A DNA stretch of 64,000 nt from Bradyrhizobium betae (GTDB taxonomy: Bacteria; Pseudomonadota; Alphaproteobacteria; Rhizobiales; Xanthobacteraceae), in contig NZ_MZXW01000035.1 of assembly GCF_004123905.1 (NCBI RefSeq), forward strand, positions 62,001-126,000. Direction: 5' to 3'. Position numbers and translations under genes: made by a program. Below the pieces are notes generated by a model, which was not told where the DNA came from, searched no databases, and saw only the letters and a program-made list of their open reading frames with translations. Position 1 is the stretch's first letter. Every line of letters starts with the position of its first letter. This document shows positions 6,216 through 14,539 of the stretch, piece after piece.

Positions 6216-9041
6216 ATGCAGCAATCGGTCGGTACCGTCGGACACAGGCCCCCTAAACGCCGAAGCTCCGGCGGCCATGGCTCCGAACTGAGGCGCATCC
6301 TCATCGGCAGCATTGCCGGCTCCGTGACGATGTCGGCAGCGATGCTGGCGAGCGAACCGGGATGGGCCGCCTGCTCGCCGGCGTCCGCCAACAATGTGAC
6401 GGCCACTTGTACCGGCACCACTGTCAACCAGGGCGCGGGCGCGCCGGGAACAAGCGCCGGCACCGACGGCTATGGCGTAGGTGCCGAAACCGGCATCACC
6501 GTCAACGTCACCGACGGTGCGACAGTCAGCGGAACTGGAGGCGTATTCCCGACGGGAATCCTGATTTCGACGGGAACCATCAACAACGGCGTCGGCTCGA
6601 CTGTGATCGGCTCGCGGACCGGAATCAACTTCAACTCGGCCACACTCACCAACTTCGGCGCCATCACCGGCACCAGCCAGACAGGGATTCTCGTCGACGT
6701 TGGCGCGACCATTACGAACCAGGCAAGCGGCACGATTACCGGCGGCCAATATGCAATCGGGGGCGGCACCGGAACAACCAGCGTTGCAAATTACGGCACC
6801 ATCACCGGGCTCACGGCTTGGGGCATTAGCGGTAACACCGTCACAGTCACCAATTATGCTGGCGCGAGCATCACCGGTCCAGGCTCGGGGATCTCGGGCT
6901 TCGATACCGCGTCCGTCAACAACTCCGGGACTATTACAGGCAACTTGGCGTTCGGCGGCGTCGGCGTCTTAGGCAACAACGGCGTAACCGTCACCAACAA
7001 TACCGGCGGCAGCATTACCGGCGGTCTTTATGGTATCTATACCAACGGCACCGGCGCGGTCTCTAATGCCGGTACAATCACAGGCGCGAGCAGGGCCATC
7101 GTCTTCGGCAACGGCAACTCGTCCGTCTTCAACGCCGGCACCATCAGCGTGACGAGCAGCTTCGATGCCATCGTGTTCAGCGGCAGCGGCAACACGCTCA
7201 CACTCGCGCCCGGGTCGAGTATTACGGGCAACGCGGTCGGCACCGGCAACGACACCTTCCAGCTTGGCGGCAGCGGCGCCGCAAGCTTCGACGCGTCCCG
7301 GCTTGGCCCGGCGCAATATGCCGGTTTCGGCACGTTCAACAAGGTCGGCGATTCCACCTGGACCGTGACCGGATCGAGCGTCTTCACCGGAGCGATCAAC
7401 GTTAATGCCGGCAGGCTGCTCGTCAACGGCGACATCACCGGCGCCGGCACCACCACGGTCAATCCAGGTGGCACGCTGGGCGGCACCGGCACGGTCAACC
7501 ACGTGATCGTCAACGGCGGTGCGCTCGCGCCCGGCAACGGCATCGGCACGTTGACGGTCTGGCACGGGCTCACCTTCACCGCCGCCTCGACCTACATGAT
7601 CGAGGTCTCCCCCTCGAGCGCTGATCGTACCAACGTCTTGGGGACGGCAACGCTTGGAGGCGCCACGGTGCAGGCCAGCTTCGCGCCGGGAACCTACGTT
7701 GCAAAGCAATACACGATCATGAACGCCAGCCTCGGCGTGAGCGGCACGTTCGGCTCGCTCGTCAACACTGGCCTGCCGCTCAATTTCAGCTCGAGCCTGA
7801 GCTACGATGCCAACAACGTCTATCTCAACCTGACGCTGAGCTACGCGATCCCCGGCGGTCTGAATGCCAACCAGCAGAACGTGGGCAATGCGCTCACGAA
7901 CTTCTTCAATGCCAATGGCAGCATCCCCGCTGTCTACGGTGCGCTGACCCCAGCCGGCCTGACCCAGGCCTCGGGCGAGACCGCCACCGGCAGCCAGCAG
8001 GCGACGTTCAACGCAACGACCCAGTTCATGGGCGTGCTGACCGGTCCCTTCATTGCCGGACGCGGCGAACCGGTGACGTCGGCTGGTCCGTCCTCTTACG
8101 CGGCTGGCGATGCGGGGCGCGGCGCATCGCGGCCAGAACGGGACGCCTATGCCGCGATGTTCGCGAAGGCGCCGGTCGCACAGGCCTACGATCCCCGCTG
8201 GAGCGTGTGGACCGCGGGCTTCGGCGGATCGCAGACGACGGATGGCAACGGCGCAACCGGGAGCAACAACACGACGAGCAGCTTGGCCGGCGTCGCCGTC
8301 GGCGCCGACTATCGCTTCTCGCCCGATACGGTCGCGGGCTTCGCGCTCGCCGGCGGCGGAACGAGTTTTTCCGTCGACAACAGCGGTTATGGCCGCTCCG
8401 ACCTGTTCCAGGCGGGCGCGTTCGTACGCCACAGATCGGGCCCCGCCTATATTTCCGCGGCGCTGGCCTATGGCTTCCAGGACATCACCACCGATCGCAT
8501 CGTGACCATCGCCGGCGTCGACCGCTTGCATGCCGCGTTGAACGCGAATGCCTATTCGGGCCGCGTCGAAGGCGGCTATCGCTTCCTGACGCCGTGGCTC
8601 GGCGGCCTCGGCGTCACCCCCTATGCCGCAGGTCAGTTCACGACGTTCGACCTCCCGGCGTATGCCGAAACCGCCCTGGTCGGCACGCCGGCCTTTGCAC
8701 TCGCCTATGGCGCGAAGAGCGTCACCGACACGCGCAGCGAGCTTGGCGTCCGCGGCGACAAATCCTACGCCCTGGCCAACGCGATGCTGACACTGCGCGG
8801 ACGGGTCGCCTGGGCGCATGATTACAACACCGGCCGCTCGGCTGCCGCGACGTTCCAGGCACTGCCGGGTGCGAGCTTCGTCGTCAACGGCGCGGCTCAG
8901 CCGCACGATTCCGCATTGACCAGCGCATCGGCCGAAATTCGATGGATGAATGGCTGGTCCGCCGCCGCCGCGTTCGAAGGCGAATTCGCCGACACGGTAC
9001 GCAGCTACGCGGGCAAGGGCTCCGTGCGCTACTCCTGGTAG
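6216..9041 (+). CDS. Autotransporter (type Va) with beta-helix passenger and C-terminal barrel
   Basis: This 941-residue outer-membrane autotransporter has three parts. A long signal region (about 1-51) has a basic n-region (RRSSGGHGSELRR), a hydrophobic core and a site after GWAA. The passenger (about 55-640) is built of short Gly/Thr/Asn-rich repeats of the GTITG and SITGG kind, a right-handed beta-helix pattern. The autotransporter barrel (about 655-941) starts near WSVWTAGFGG and ends in the classic aromatic residue (VRYSW). The barrel should insert in the outer membrane and display the passenger. No protease triad was seen, so adhesion is the likeliest role. ATG 6216 follows GGGA; an upstream in-frame ATG at 5967 would put sites inside the gene and spoil the signal peptide. 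Confidence 0.9.
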   Translation: MQQSVGTVGHRPPKRRSSGGHGSELRRILIGSIAGSVTMSAAMLASEPGWAACSPASANNVTATCTGTTVNQGAGAPGTSAGTDGYGVGAETGITVNVTDGATVSGTGGVFPTGILISTGTINNGVGSTVIGSRTGINFNSATLTNFGAITGTSQTGILVDVGATITNQASGTITGGQYAIGGGTGTTSVANYGTITGLTAWGISGNTVTVTNYAGASITGPGSGISGFDTASVNNSGTITGNLAFGGVGVLGNNGVTVTNNTGGSITGGLYGIYTNGTGAVSNAGTITGASRAIVFGNGNSSVFNAGTISVTSSFDAIVFSGSGNTLTLAPGSSITGNAVGTGNDTFQLGGSGAASFDASRLGPAQYAGFGTFNKVGDSTWTVTGSSVFTGAINVNAGRLLVNGDITGAGTTTVNPGGTLGGTGTVNHVIVNGGALAPGNGIGTLTVWHGLTFTAASTYMIEVSPSSADRTNVLGTATLGGATVQASFAPGTYVAKQYTIMNASLGVSGTFGSLVNTGLPLNFSSSLSYDANNVYLNLTLSYAIPGGLNANQQNVGNALTNFFNANGSIPAVYGALTPAGLTQASGETATGSQQATFNATTQFMGVLTGPFIAGRGEPVTSAGPSSYAAGDAGRGASRPERDAYAAMFAKAPVAQAYDPRWSVWTAGFGGSQTTDGNGATGSNNTTSSLAGVAVGADYRFSPDTVAGFALAGGGTSFSVDNSGYGRSDLFQAGAFVRHRSGPAYISAALAYGFQDITTDRIVTIAGVDRLHAALNANAYSGRVEGGYRFLTPWLGGLGVTPYAAGQFTTFDLPAYAETALVGTPAFALAYGAKSVTDTRSELGVRGDKSYALANAMLTLRGRVAWAHDYNTGRSAAATFQALPGASFVVNGAAQPHDSALTSASAEIRWMNGWSAAAAFEGEFADTVRSYAGKGSVRYSW

Positions 9042-9145
9042 TAGACCGCCCACGCCGATGCGATGGACGACCCGGCACACACGCGTCATGGAACCGGACG
9101 CTCCCTCGCGAAGCGGACACGCGCTGCAAATTTCAGCAACGAACT

Positions 9146-9161
9146 GTCACCTGCCCGGGTT
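9146..9161. promoter_or_regulatory. TCACCT-GCCC-GGGTTA (site E)
   Basis: This weaker copy of the 6-4-6 motif has one mismatch per arm. It lies 43 bases before the proposed TTG start (9204) of the second LuxR-type regulator. It is regulatory only if that start, rather than ATG 9063, is correct. Confidence 0.35.
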
Positions 9162-9203
9162 ACGCTTTGGATTGAGCGCGCAATTTTTGCGGAGCGTCAA
9201 TCC

Positions 9204-10349
9204 TTGCAAGCCGAGTTGCTCGATCTGATCTACGGCGCGGTCGCCGCTCCCGAGCGTTGGGAGGAAGTGCTGGTCGGCGTGTCCGATCATCTGGGCGCGC
9301 TCGGCGGCATGCTTGCCTATGTGCCGCCGCGCGGGAGCAATCTGCCTCCGACCCAAATTCTCGGCCGCCTGCCGGAGGAGCCGTCCGCGATCTTCCGCAA
9401 GCATTACGCGTGGAATCCCTGGACCGTCGCGGTCACCAAAGTCCCATTCGGCAAGGCGGTCAGCGCCAACTCGCTCGTCGAGCCAGGTTCGATTCGAAAG
9501 ACCGCGTTCTATGCCGACGTACTGGCCCCCTGGGGTCATGAGGACATCCTGGATATCAACTACAAGGGCTTCGCCGTCCACGGCAGCGTCGGCGGTTTTG
9601 GATTTTGCCTCTCGGAACGCGGCACCGACCAAGCGGAACAACGCGTTCGCTTGCTCGACCGGCTGAGCCCGCATCTCTGCCGGGCCCTCGATGCCTCGCT
9701 CCTGCTCGGCAGCCGTGCGGACGGGCAGCGGCAATTGTCGGCCGTCCTTGATCTGATGCCGAACGCCGCGGTGCTGCTCGATCGTCGCGGCCGCATCACG
9801 CAGACCAACAGGGCTGCCGACGAATTGCTGCGTGGATCGGACGGCATCGCCTTCGATGCCGACGGAAGCCTCCAGCTCGTCTCCGCCTTGCCCGGCGAAC
9901 GGCATACGCTGTCACGCGCGCTGAAGGATGCGCTTGTCGTCGCCTCCGGCCTCGGCACATTTCTCTCCGAGCCTGTGCGCGTCAGCCGCCCTTCCGGCGT
10001 GGCGCCGCTGCTGGTGGTTGCCGTGCCGCTGCCGCGACCGTCCTTTCCGTTCCTGGAGCTGGCCATGCAGGCCCGCGTGCTGGTCGTGATCGTCGATCCA
10101 ACGGCACAGTCGCGCGCGACGATCGCGGCCATGCGGGCCGCCTACGGCCTCACCGCAGCGGAGGCCCGCGTCGCGCTTCTGCTGGCGAGCGGCGTGGCCG
10201 GCGCGCAGATGCCTGCCATGCTCGGCGTCACGCCTGCGACGATCAAGACGCATCTGCGTCGCTGCTTCGAGAAGACCGGCACCCATTCGCAGGTCGAATT
10301 GTCGCGTCTGTTCGCGATGTTTCCGCCGACCGATCTCGCGGGCGGATGA
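9204..10349 (+). CDS. LuxR-type helix-turn-helix transcriptional regulator (second paralogue)
   Basis: This 381-residue regulator has the same layout as the one at 4212-5351. Shared landmarks are LDLIYGAV near the N-terminus, NPW near residue 70, RLSPHLCRALD near residue 155, a PAS-like stretch after it, and a LuxR-type helix-turn-helix from about 316 (LTAAEARVALLLASG...TPATIKTHLRRCFEKTG). TTG 9204 is proposed as start because GGAG lies nine bases upstream, the length then equals that of the paralogue, and site E stays outside the gene; ATG 9063 would add 47 residues with no counterpart. It lies 160 bases behind the autotransporter. Dual control of that gene by two paralogues is inferred. Confidence 0.83.
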   Translation: MQAELLDLIYGAVAAPERWEEVLVGVSDHLGALGGMLAYVPPRGSNLPPTQILGRLPEEPSAIFRKHYAWNPWTVAVTKVPFGKAVSANSLVEPGSIRKTAFYADVLAPWGHEDILDINYKGFAVHGSVGGFGFCLSERGTDQAEQRVRLLDRLSPHLCRALDASLLLGSRADGQRQLSAVLDLMPNAAVLLDRRGRITQTNRAADELLRGSDGIAFDADGSLQLVSALPGERHTLSRALKDALVVASGLGTFLSEPVRVSRPSGVAPLLVVAVPLPRPSFPFLELAMQARVLVVIVDPTAQSRATIAAMRAAYGLTAAEARVALLLASGVAGAQMPAMLGVTPATIKTHLRRCFEKTGTHSQVELSRLFAMFPPTDLAGG

Positions 10350-10628
10350 ATTTTGGCGGCCGCCCGCTTCCATGATTGAGGGACCACGGCAGCTTTCGCT
10401 GGCCGCTCCGGTTCGTTCAACCTTTCATCGAAAGCCGACGAAATTCACCCGCTTCATGACATTGATGCAGTGGCCAGGCAGCTATGGCGTTGGGCTGCTC
10501 CTTGGCGGGAACCCGCGCATCGCTATGCACCGCGCCGTGCATATCTACCACGATCCAATCCCAAATTGACCGATCCCGCGATTCGCCTATATCACCGGTA
10601 TGGGGACTTCGATTTGCTGGGAAATGTC

Positions 10629-11051
10629 ATGCCGCGCATCCTCGTGGTAGACGACGATCCGATGGTCGGCGCGACCATCGAGGTCCTCCTCCAACGTCAG
10701 GGCTTCGACGTCACGCTGGCCGATGGCGGTGAAACAGGGCTGGCTGCGCTGGAAGCGCAGACGTTTGATGTGATGCTGGTCGATATCTTCATGCCGCATA
10801 TGCGCGGCTTCGAATCCATCCGCATCTTTCACGAGCGGGCCCCCGCGATTCCGCTGATCGCGATGTCCGGCTATGCCTTCGCCTCGTCCGCCTCGCCCAC
10901 CCCCGATTTCCTGCGCATGGCACTGGAGCTCGGTGCGGCGCGCTGCCTGCGCAAGCCGTTCACGCCGGACGCGCTGCTGACCACCATCCGGGAATGTCTC
11001 GCCGATGCGGGCGGGAACGCACAGCCGAAGGACAAGAAAGAAGCCCCTTGA
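10629..11051 (+). CDS. Single-domain response regulator
   Basis: The 140-residue protein is a lone receiver domain with an acidic pocket (VVDDDP, residues 7-11), phospho-acceptor Asp52 (MLVDIFMP), a Ser/Thr at MSG (79-81) and Lys109 in RKPF. There is no output domain, so it probably works as a phosphate shuttle or by protein contact, like CheY-type proteins. Its stop codon overlaps the TTG start of the hybrid kinase (TTGA at 11048-11051). The two are thus translationally coupled and probably one signalling pathway. The start at 10629 fits the usual receiver N-terminus; a TTG at 10614 is an alternative. Confidence 0.85.
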   Translation: MPRILVVDDDPMVGATIEVLLQRQGFDVTLADGGETGLAALEAQTFDVMLVDIFMPHMRGFESIRIFHERAPAIPLIAMSGYAFASSASPTPDFLRMALELGAARCLRKPFTPDALLTTIRECLADAGGNAQPKDKKEAP

Positions 11052-13297
11052 TCCCAACGCAGCGCGTCATTCTCGGTGCTGGACTTGCCATCCTCCTGAT
11101 CATCACCGCAGCCTCGATCGGCCTCGACGTCAAGTCGCGGTCGGATACGGCCTGGGTCAATCACACCGTCCAGGTGCAGAAGAAGATCTCCGATCTGCGC
11201 GTCTTGTTGCGCCGCGCCGAGAGCGCTGCGCGCGGCTACGAGATCTATCGCAGCCAGGGCTTCAACGACGAGTTCCAGGCGGTCCGCGCCCAGATCTCGC
11301 CTGCCCTCGCCGACCTCAAGCGCGGCGTGCGCGACAATCCCGATCAGGTCGCGCTGCTGGAGGGCACCGAGCCGCTGGCGCTGCGCCGGGTCGAGGTCGC
11401 CGCCGAGGCAATGCGCCTGCGCGCTGCAAACGACCAGGCCGGCATCGCCGCACTCCAGGGCAAGAGCGAGGGCCGCGGCCTGATGGACACGGTGATGGCC
11501 AATCTCGACCATTTGAGCGCTGAGGAAGAACGGGTGCTCAACGCGCGCTCGCAGGATTCGCGCCGCACCGGCATCGTGCTGCTCGGCATCGACGTCGCCG
11601 GCGCGCTGGTGATCCTGCTGCTGGTGGTGATGGTGATGCGCGAGAGCCAGCGCACCCAGGTCGCGCTGAAGAGCACGCTGCTGGAGACGACGGCGGAGAA
11701 GCATCAACTCGAGGCCGCGGTCGCCGAGCGTACCGAGCATCTCGTCACCGCCCATGACGAGCTGCGCCTGTCGGTCAACGTGCTCCAGAGCACGTTCCAC
11801 AGCATGGCGGAGGCGGTGCTGGTCATCGACGCCGAAGGCACCGTGCTGTTGTCCAATCCGGCCGCCGAGCGCATGCTACTGCATCGCACCGGCATGAACC
11901 TCGGCAATCTGCGCGCGCTGTCCGACGTCTATCACGGCGACGGCGTCACACCGCTCAAGCCCGACGAGCTGCCGTCGGCGCGCGTGCTGCGCGGCGAGCA
12001 GTTCGAGGCGATGGAGATGATCGTCCGCCCGCATCGCGGCGGCCCGGCGCGCCATCTCATGATCAGCGGGCGGCCGATGCGGGACGGACAAGGCGACGTC
12101 TCGGGCGCCGTGCTGGTCTATCACGATGCGACCATTTCGCGCGAGACCGAGCGGCAACTGCACCAGTCGCAGAAGCTGGACGCGATCGGCAAGCTGACCG
12201 GCGGCGTCGCGCACGACTTCAACAACATGCTGACCGTCATCTCCGGCAACACCGAGACGCTGGTGGCAAGCCTGAAGCAGCAGCCCGAGCTGCAGCGCGT
12301 GGCGCGGCTGATCGACGATGCCGCCGAGCGCTGCGCCGAGCTGATCCAGCACCTGCTCGCCTTTGCGCGCAAGCAGCCGCTCCGGCCGCGCAATGTCGAG
12401 ATCAACGCGGCGATATCGGATGTCGCAAAACTGCTGCGCCCCACCCTCGGCGAGCAGATCCAGATCGAAACCGTGCTGGAACAGGGACCGATGACGGCGC
12501 ACATCGATCCGTCCACGCTGACGAATGCCGTGCTCAACATGGCGATCAACGCCCGCGACGCCATGCCGAACGGCGGCAAGCTGCTGCTGGAGACCCACCG
12601 CGTCGTGCTGGATGAGGCCTATGCGCGGGCCAATGCGGAGGTACGGCCGGGCCCTTACGTGATGCTCGCGGTCAGCGACACCGGCACCGGCATGCCGCTG
12701 GACGTCCAGGAGAAGGCGTTCGAGCCGTTCTTCACCACCAAGGAGGTCGGCAAAGGCAGTGGCCTCGGTCTCTCCATGGTCTACGGCTTCGTCAAGCAGT
12801 CCGGCGGCCACATCAAGATCTACAGCGAGGAAGGCCACGGCACCACGATCAAGCTCTATCTGCCGCCGGGCGAAGGCGCGACGGAAGTGGCAGCAAACCT
12901 CGCGCCGCAGGCCGAAGGCGGCGCCGAGACCATTTTCGTGGTCGAGGACGATCCGCTGGTGCGCAACTTCGTCACCGCGCAACTCCAGAGCCTCGGCTAC
13001 AAGACCGTCGCCGCCGCCGACAGCCGCGCCGCGCTGGAATTGATCGAGGCCGGCCAGGCCTTCGACCTCCTCTTCACCGACGTCGTCATCCCCGGCGGCA
13101 TGAGCGGACGCGAGCTCGCCGACGAAGTGGCCAAGCTGCGGCCCGGCCTCAAGGTGCTCTACACCTCCGGCTACACCGACAACGCCATCGTGCACCACGG
13201 CAAGCTCGACGACGGCGTGCTGCTGTTGACCAAGCCGTATCGCCGCAACCAGCTCGCCGAGATGATCAGGAAGGCGCTGGGTGGCGGGACGTCCTAG
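11048..13297 (+). CDS. CHASE3/PAS hybrid sensor histidine kinase
   Basis: This inner-membrane hybrid kinase has 749 residues. Order of parts: a first membrane helix (VILGAGLAILLIITAASIGL), a periplasmic CHASE3-like helical domain (about 30-175), a second helix (IVLLGIDVAGALVILLLVVM), a coiled coil, a PAS domain (about 245-365), a HisKA box with His389 in GGVAHDFNNML, an ATPase domain (NARDAMPNGG, then DTGTGMP, then GSGLGLSMVYGF), and a receiver with acceptor Asp678. TTG 11048 overlaps the stop of the response-regulator gene; ATG 10994 is also in frame but would overlap that gene by 58 bases. The kinase should phosphorylate its own receiver and perhaps the lone receiver. The signal is unknown. 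Confidence 0.88.
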   Translation: MIPTQRVILGAGLAILLIITAASIGLDVKSRSDTAWVNHTVQVQKKISDLRVLLRRAESAARGYEIYRSQGFNDEFQAVRAQISPALADLKRGVRDNPDQVALLEGTEPLALRRVEVAAEAMRLRAANDQAGIAALQGKSEGRGLMDTVMANLDHLSAEEERVLNARSQDSRRTGIVLLGIDVAGALVILLLVVMVMRESQRTQVALKSTLLETTAEKHQLEAAVAERTEHLVTAHDELRLSVNVLQSTFHSMAEAVLVIDAEGTVLLSNPAAERMLLHRTGMNLGNLRALSDVYHGDGVTPLKPDELPSARVLRGEQFEAMEMIVRPHRGGPARHLMISGRPMRDGQGDVSGAVLVYHDATISRETERQLHQSQKLDAIGKLTGGVAHDFNNMLTVISGNTETLVASLKQQPELQRVARLIDDAAERCAELIQHLLAFARKQPLRPRNVEINAAISDVAKLLRPTLGEQIQIETVLEQGPMTAHIDPSTLTNAVLNMAINARDAMPNGGKLLLETHRVVLDEAYARANAEVRPGPYVMLAVSDTGTGMPLDVQEKAFEPFFTTKEVGKGSGLGLSMVYGFVKQSGGHIKIYSEEGHGTTIKLYLPPGEGATEVAANLAPQAEGGAETIFVVEDDPLVRNFVTAQLQSLGYKTVAAADSRAALELIEAGQAFDLLFTDVVIPGGMSGRELADEVAKLRPGLKVLYTSGYTDNAIVHHGKLDDGVLLLTKPYRRNQLAEMIRKALGGGTS

Positions 13298-14190
13298 CGC
13301 GTCGCCAGCACCACGGCCGCGAGCGTAAAGACCAGCCCGGCGATCTGCCCCGGTCCGAGCGGCTCGTGCAGCGCCAGCGCCGAGGCGACGACGCCGATCA
13401 CCGGCACCGCCATCGTCCCGATCGCGGCGACCGAGGCCGGCAGCCGCGCCAGCGCTGCGAACCAGCTGACATAGGCGATGCAGAACTGCACCACGGTCGA
13501 ATAGACCAGCAGCCACCAGCCGACCGGCGTCACCAAGTCTAGATGCGTGGTCTCGATGCACAGTCCGATGATTGAGATCGGCAGGCAACCGATCCCGATC
13601 TGCCAGGCCGCGGCCGTGATCGGCGGCAGGTGGATCGGATATTTCTTCGAGACCACGGTGCCGACGGCAAAGCCGAGCGCGCCGAACAGCGCCATGATGA
13701 TGCCAGGCGCTTTCTCCGCGCTCGCGGCAATGCCGTTGCCGCCCATGATCGAGGCAAGCCCCGCAAAGGCCATCACCAGCCCCAGCGTGCGCAAGAGCGT
13801 CGGCCGCTCGCCCAGCACCGGCCAGGCGATGATCGAGGCCCAGACCGGCATGGTGTAGGCGATCAGCGCCGCCTCGCTCGCCGGCAGCCAGAGCAGCGCC
13901 AGGCCCATCAGCACCATCCAGCCGGTGACATTGAGCATCGCGGCCGTGATCAGGCGCGGCCAGATCGCGGGGTCCACCTTGAGGCTCTGCCGTCGCACCA
14001 CCGCCAGCGCCGCCAGCAGGATCGCGCCCAGCACGCCGGTCACCCCGCGAAGGGTCAGCGGCGGCAGCTCGGCGAGCAGGAATTTCGTGACCGGCCAATT
14101 AAAGCCCCAGCCGATCGAGGTGATCGCGAGGAACATCAGGCCGGCCGGGGCGATGCGTGGCCGCAGCACCGGGCGGGTCGAATCAAGCAT
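13294..14190 (-). CDS. DMT-superfamily (EamA) transporter
   Basis: The 298-residue protein has about ten membrane helices in two EamA repeats (about 15-140 and 160-295). It contains the family-typical GWGFNWPVTKFLL start and LGERPTLLRTLGL at the end of the first repeat. It probably exports a metabolite or amino acid from the cytoplasm, but the substrate cannot be read from sequence. ATG 14190 begins just before the first helix; upstream in-frame sequence looks non-coding. Its end overlaps the end of the convergent histidine kinase gene by four bases. It diverges from nrdJ across a gap of 758 bases. Confidence 0.82.
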   Translation of the reverse strand: MLDSTRPVLRPRIAPAGLMFLAITSIGWGFNWPVTKFLLAELPPLTLRGVTGVLGAILLAALAVVRRQSLKVDPAIWPRLITAAMLNVTGWMVLMGLALLWLPASEAALIAYTMPVWASIIAWPVLGERPTLLRTLGLVMAFAGLASIMGGNGIAASAEKAPGIIMALFGALGFAVGTVVSKKYPIHLPPITAAAWQIGIGCLPISIIGLCIETTHLDLVTPVGWWLLVYSTVVQFCIAYVSWFAALARLPASVAAIGTMAVPVIGVVASALALHEPLGPGQIAGLVFTLAAVVLATR

Positions 14191-14462
14191 GTGGGCAGTC
14201 CGGCAAAATCGGGGGCAGCTTGGCGCGGATTCGGCTCCCCCACCACCATCTCGGCGGGCATGCCTGCCCTCACCTTCCGTACCCCTACGTGAGTCCCGCC
14301 CACACAAGCCCGTTGCCTAAAAATATACCTGCCCTGTGAACAGCGGGGTGAAGGGCCCGAAACACCACGGGGTACAAATTTTTTCGGTTGGGAATCCCTG
14401 AGGACTCACTGATACTTGGCTCCACAACAGGCGCGGGCATGCCCCCTGTTATCCCCCGCAAT

Positions 14463-14478
14463 CCACCATATTTAGTAT
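14463..14478. promoter_or_regulatory. NrdR-box-like site 1 before nrdJ
   Basis: CCACCATATTTAGTAT agrees with the known NrdR-box pattern (aCaCwAtATaTwGtgt) at 12 of 16 positions by my hand alignment. NrdR represses ribonucleotide reductase genes, and its boxes usually come in pairs about three helical turns apart. A weaker second site begins exactly 31 bases downstream. Confidence 0.45.
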
Positions 14479-14493
14479 TTGATTCAGGAACTC

Positions 14494-14509
14494 GCACTAG
14501 TTCTTGACG
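14494..14509. promoter_or_regulatory. NrdR-box-like site 2, overlapping the -35 element
   Basis: GCACTAGTTCTTGACG shares CACTA and TTG with the NrdR-box pattern (9 of 16 positions). It starts 31 bases after site 1, the usual pair spacing. It covers the proposed -35 element, which suits repression. Alone it would be unconvincing. Confidence 0.35.
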
Positions 14510-14532
14510 GGCGCAACGGAGAGTCCTAGCTT
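14504..14532 (+). promoter_or_regulatory. Probable sigma-70 promoter of nrdJ
   Basis: TTGACG (14504-14509), a 17-base spacer and TAGCTT (14527-14532) make a good housekeeping promoter. Transcription would start near 14540, leaving a leader of about 400 bases before the nrdJ start codon at 14949. Confidence 0.55.
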
Positions 14533-14539
14533 TCGGTCC

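Noticed and set aside
6969..9089. A 706-codon open frame on the minus strand, antisense to the autotransporter gene
   Set aside because: It is an Arg/Gly/Ala-rich product of high-GC antisense sequence without any motif, and the + strand gene has a complete signal peptide, passenger and barrel.
10441..10460. TCACCC near 10446 as a sixth palindrome copy
   Set aside because: The right half (CATGAC) does not match GGGTGA, so the 6-4-6 pattern is not met.
11876..14098. A long minus-strand frame across the histidine kinase and the EamA gene
   Set aside because: It lies across two well-supported genes in other frames, and has a composition typical of an antisense shadow.
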